Assembly (NCBI GenBank): GCA_026954325.1
Contig: JAIXKK010000197.1
Span: forward strand, 1 to 32,254
DNA from: Bryobacterales bacterium
Lineage (GTDB): Bacteria > Acidobacteriota > Terriglobia > Bryobacterales > Bryobacteraceae
DNA: 32,254 nt
Reading direction: 5' to 3'
In this document: in pieces, positions 31,553 through 32,254 of the stretch
Layout: each line of letters starts with the position of its first letter
Position numbering within the stretch: position 1 is the stretch's first letter
Program-made: the position numbers and the translations under genes
The notes under the pieces: model-generated
The model's database searches: none
What the model saw: only the letters and a program-made list of their open reading frames with translations
What the model was told of the DNA's origin: nothing

Positions 31553-32254
31553 TTACCGCACCGCGGCCGGGTGCAGACCTTTCAACACGTCATTGGCGAA
31601 GAAAAACTTCCCGTCGTTGGGAACCATCATGATCTGCACCTTGTCGCTCAGCCGCTCGGCAATGATCTTCTGGATCAGCAGCGGATTCTGCTTGAGGACT
31701 TCCGCCTCCAACTTCATCCGTTCGGAGTTCGCCTCCGCCACGCGGCGGATGTTATATTCCTGCCTCACTCATCAGTGACTTCCCTGACCACCAGTCCGTC
31801 GGCTCCCAGTGTTTGCGCGATGGCTACGGCGGCGGCTTTGCGGAGTTCTTCCCGCCTGGTAGCGAAGATCTCGCGCACCATGTAATTCGGCGCAAGCTCG
31901 CGGAACACGCCTGCCACCACCAGCGCCGCCAGTTCCGCCTCCACCGGCCGCGGGAGGTCCATCTGGATGTGCGTCAGCTTCGAGGGATCGAGACGATAGC
32001 GAACCGCGACGGCGAGGCCGATGGCCGGGCCTTCCTTACTCTGCACGCGAAGGCTCCCGCCCATCTTCTTCGGGTCTTCACCCGTGGCAGTCGTGAAGAC
32101 ATGGTCGCGGATGCTGAAGGTTTCGATGCGATTCACACGAGGCATAATCCAGTGGACGCCCGGGTAAAGCGTGCCCGGATGTGTGCCGGAGATCTGGCTG
32201 ATGCGCACCCCCGCCTCGCCGACGCGGATGACAGTGATAACCAGGCCGAGTAGC
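31553..32254 (-). pseudogene. SPFH/prohibitin-family membrane protein, 5' partial, frameshifted with internal loss
   Basis: The gene enters at the right edge with a membrane helix and turn (LLGLVITVIRVGEAGVRISQ), then a typical SPFH core (HPGTLYPGVHWIMPRVNRIE, VRYRLDPSKL, ELAALVVAGVFRELAPNYMV) ending in GLVVREVTDE and a TGA at 31765. The C-terminal part continues in a second frame from a GTG at 31768: RQEYNIRRVAEANSERMKLE, LIQKIIAERLSDKVQIMMVP and FFANDVLKGLHP. Members of this family normally have a long coiled coil between these parts, which is absent here. SPFH proteins scaffold membrane microdomains and often regulate proteases such as FtsH. The break is either decay or misassembly. Confidence 0.7.

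Noticed and set aside
1..32254. tRNA, rRNA, CRISPR array, insertion sequence or prophage
   Set aside because: None was recognised: no repeat-spacer pattern, no transposase or integrase, no cloverleaf with a T-arm was seen by eye. A tRNA scan would be needed to be certain.

Overview
This is a high-GC bacterial fragment. It looks like Acidobacteriota of the Solibacter/Bryobacter type. That placement is inferred from several things together: a VWFA-related secreted protein, a PEP-CTERM protein, winged-helix/TPR regulators, Tat-exported sugar-lactonase-like enzymes, and an LPKTA-tailed secreted-protein family that I remember mainly from Acidobacteria. No rRNA or tRNA is present to confirm it. Both ends cut through genes: a sugar nucleotidyltransferase on the left and an SPFH protein on the right. 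No tRNA, rRNA, CRISPR array or insertion sequence was recognised.

Layout. (1) 1-11 kb is housekeeping and catabolic: a divergent nucleotidyltransferase, uvrB with an overlapping Rossmann/DUF2520-like gene, a PEP-mutase-family enzyme, then an operon of M19 dipeptidase, Tat-signal protein and SMP-30-like protein, then a convergent amidase, truA, and a second exported SMP-30-like protein. (2) 11.2-15.2 kb holds two secreted proteins (PEP-CTERM and HAF-repeat), divergent from a membrane-bound winged-helix/TPR regulator. (3) 15.3-24.7 kb is a stress or dormancy island. A long minus-strand run encodes a receiver-like protein, a phosphoribosyltransferase, an alpha/beta hydrolase, two tandem-domain universal stress proteins, a CapA-type phosphoesterase, an HPF-like protein fused to a cold-shock domain, and a PEBP-family protein. 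Opposite it lie an unrecognised gene, a CBS-pair protein and Hsp20, and then a cyclopropane-fatty-acid-synthase-like gene. (4) 24.8-27.9 kb has a damaged LPKTA-tailed protein, a VWA protein and a sulfite-oxidase-type molybdoenzyme. (5) 28-29.9 kb has a NUDIX hydrolase and a radical SAM protein, back to back with an IscU-like scaffold lacking its third cysteine. (6) 29.9-32.25 kb holds three consecutive minus-strand genes, all interrupted by frameshifts or internal losses.

Most interesting points: the stress island resembles in content the mycobacterial DosR dormancy set, and it carries sigma-54-type (-24/-12) promoter matches before cfa and before the CBS-Hsp20 pair. A TGA codon separates a signal-peptide remnant from the LPKTA-tailed protein exactly where I expect a conserved Trp. 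The receiver-like protein has Glu in place of the phospho-accepting Asp. Two short palindromic elements share the same core. The radical SAM and IscU-like genes have start codons that overlap by two bases. The frameshift cluster at the right end is either real gene decay or poor assembly. Everything here is read by eye; no database search was run.
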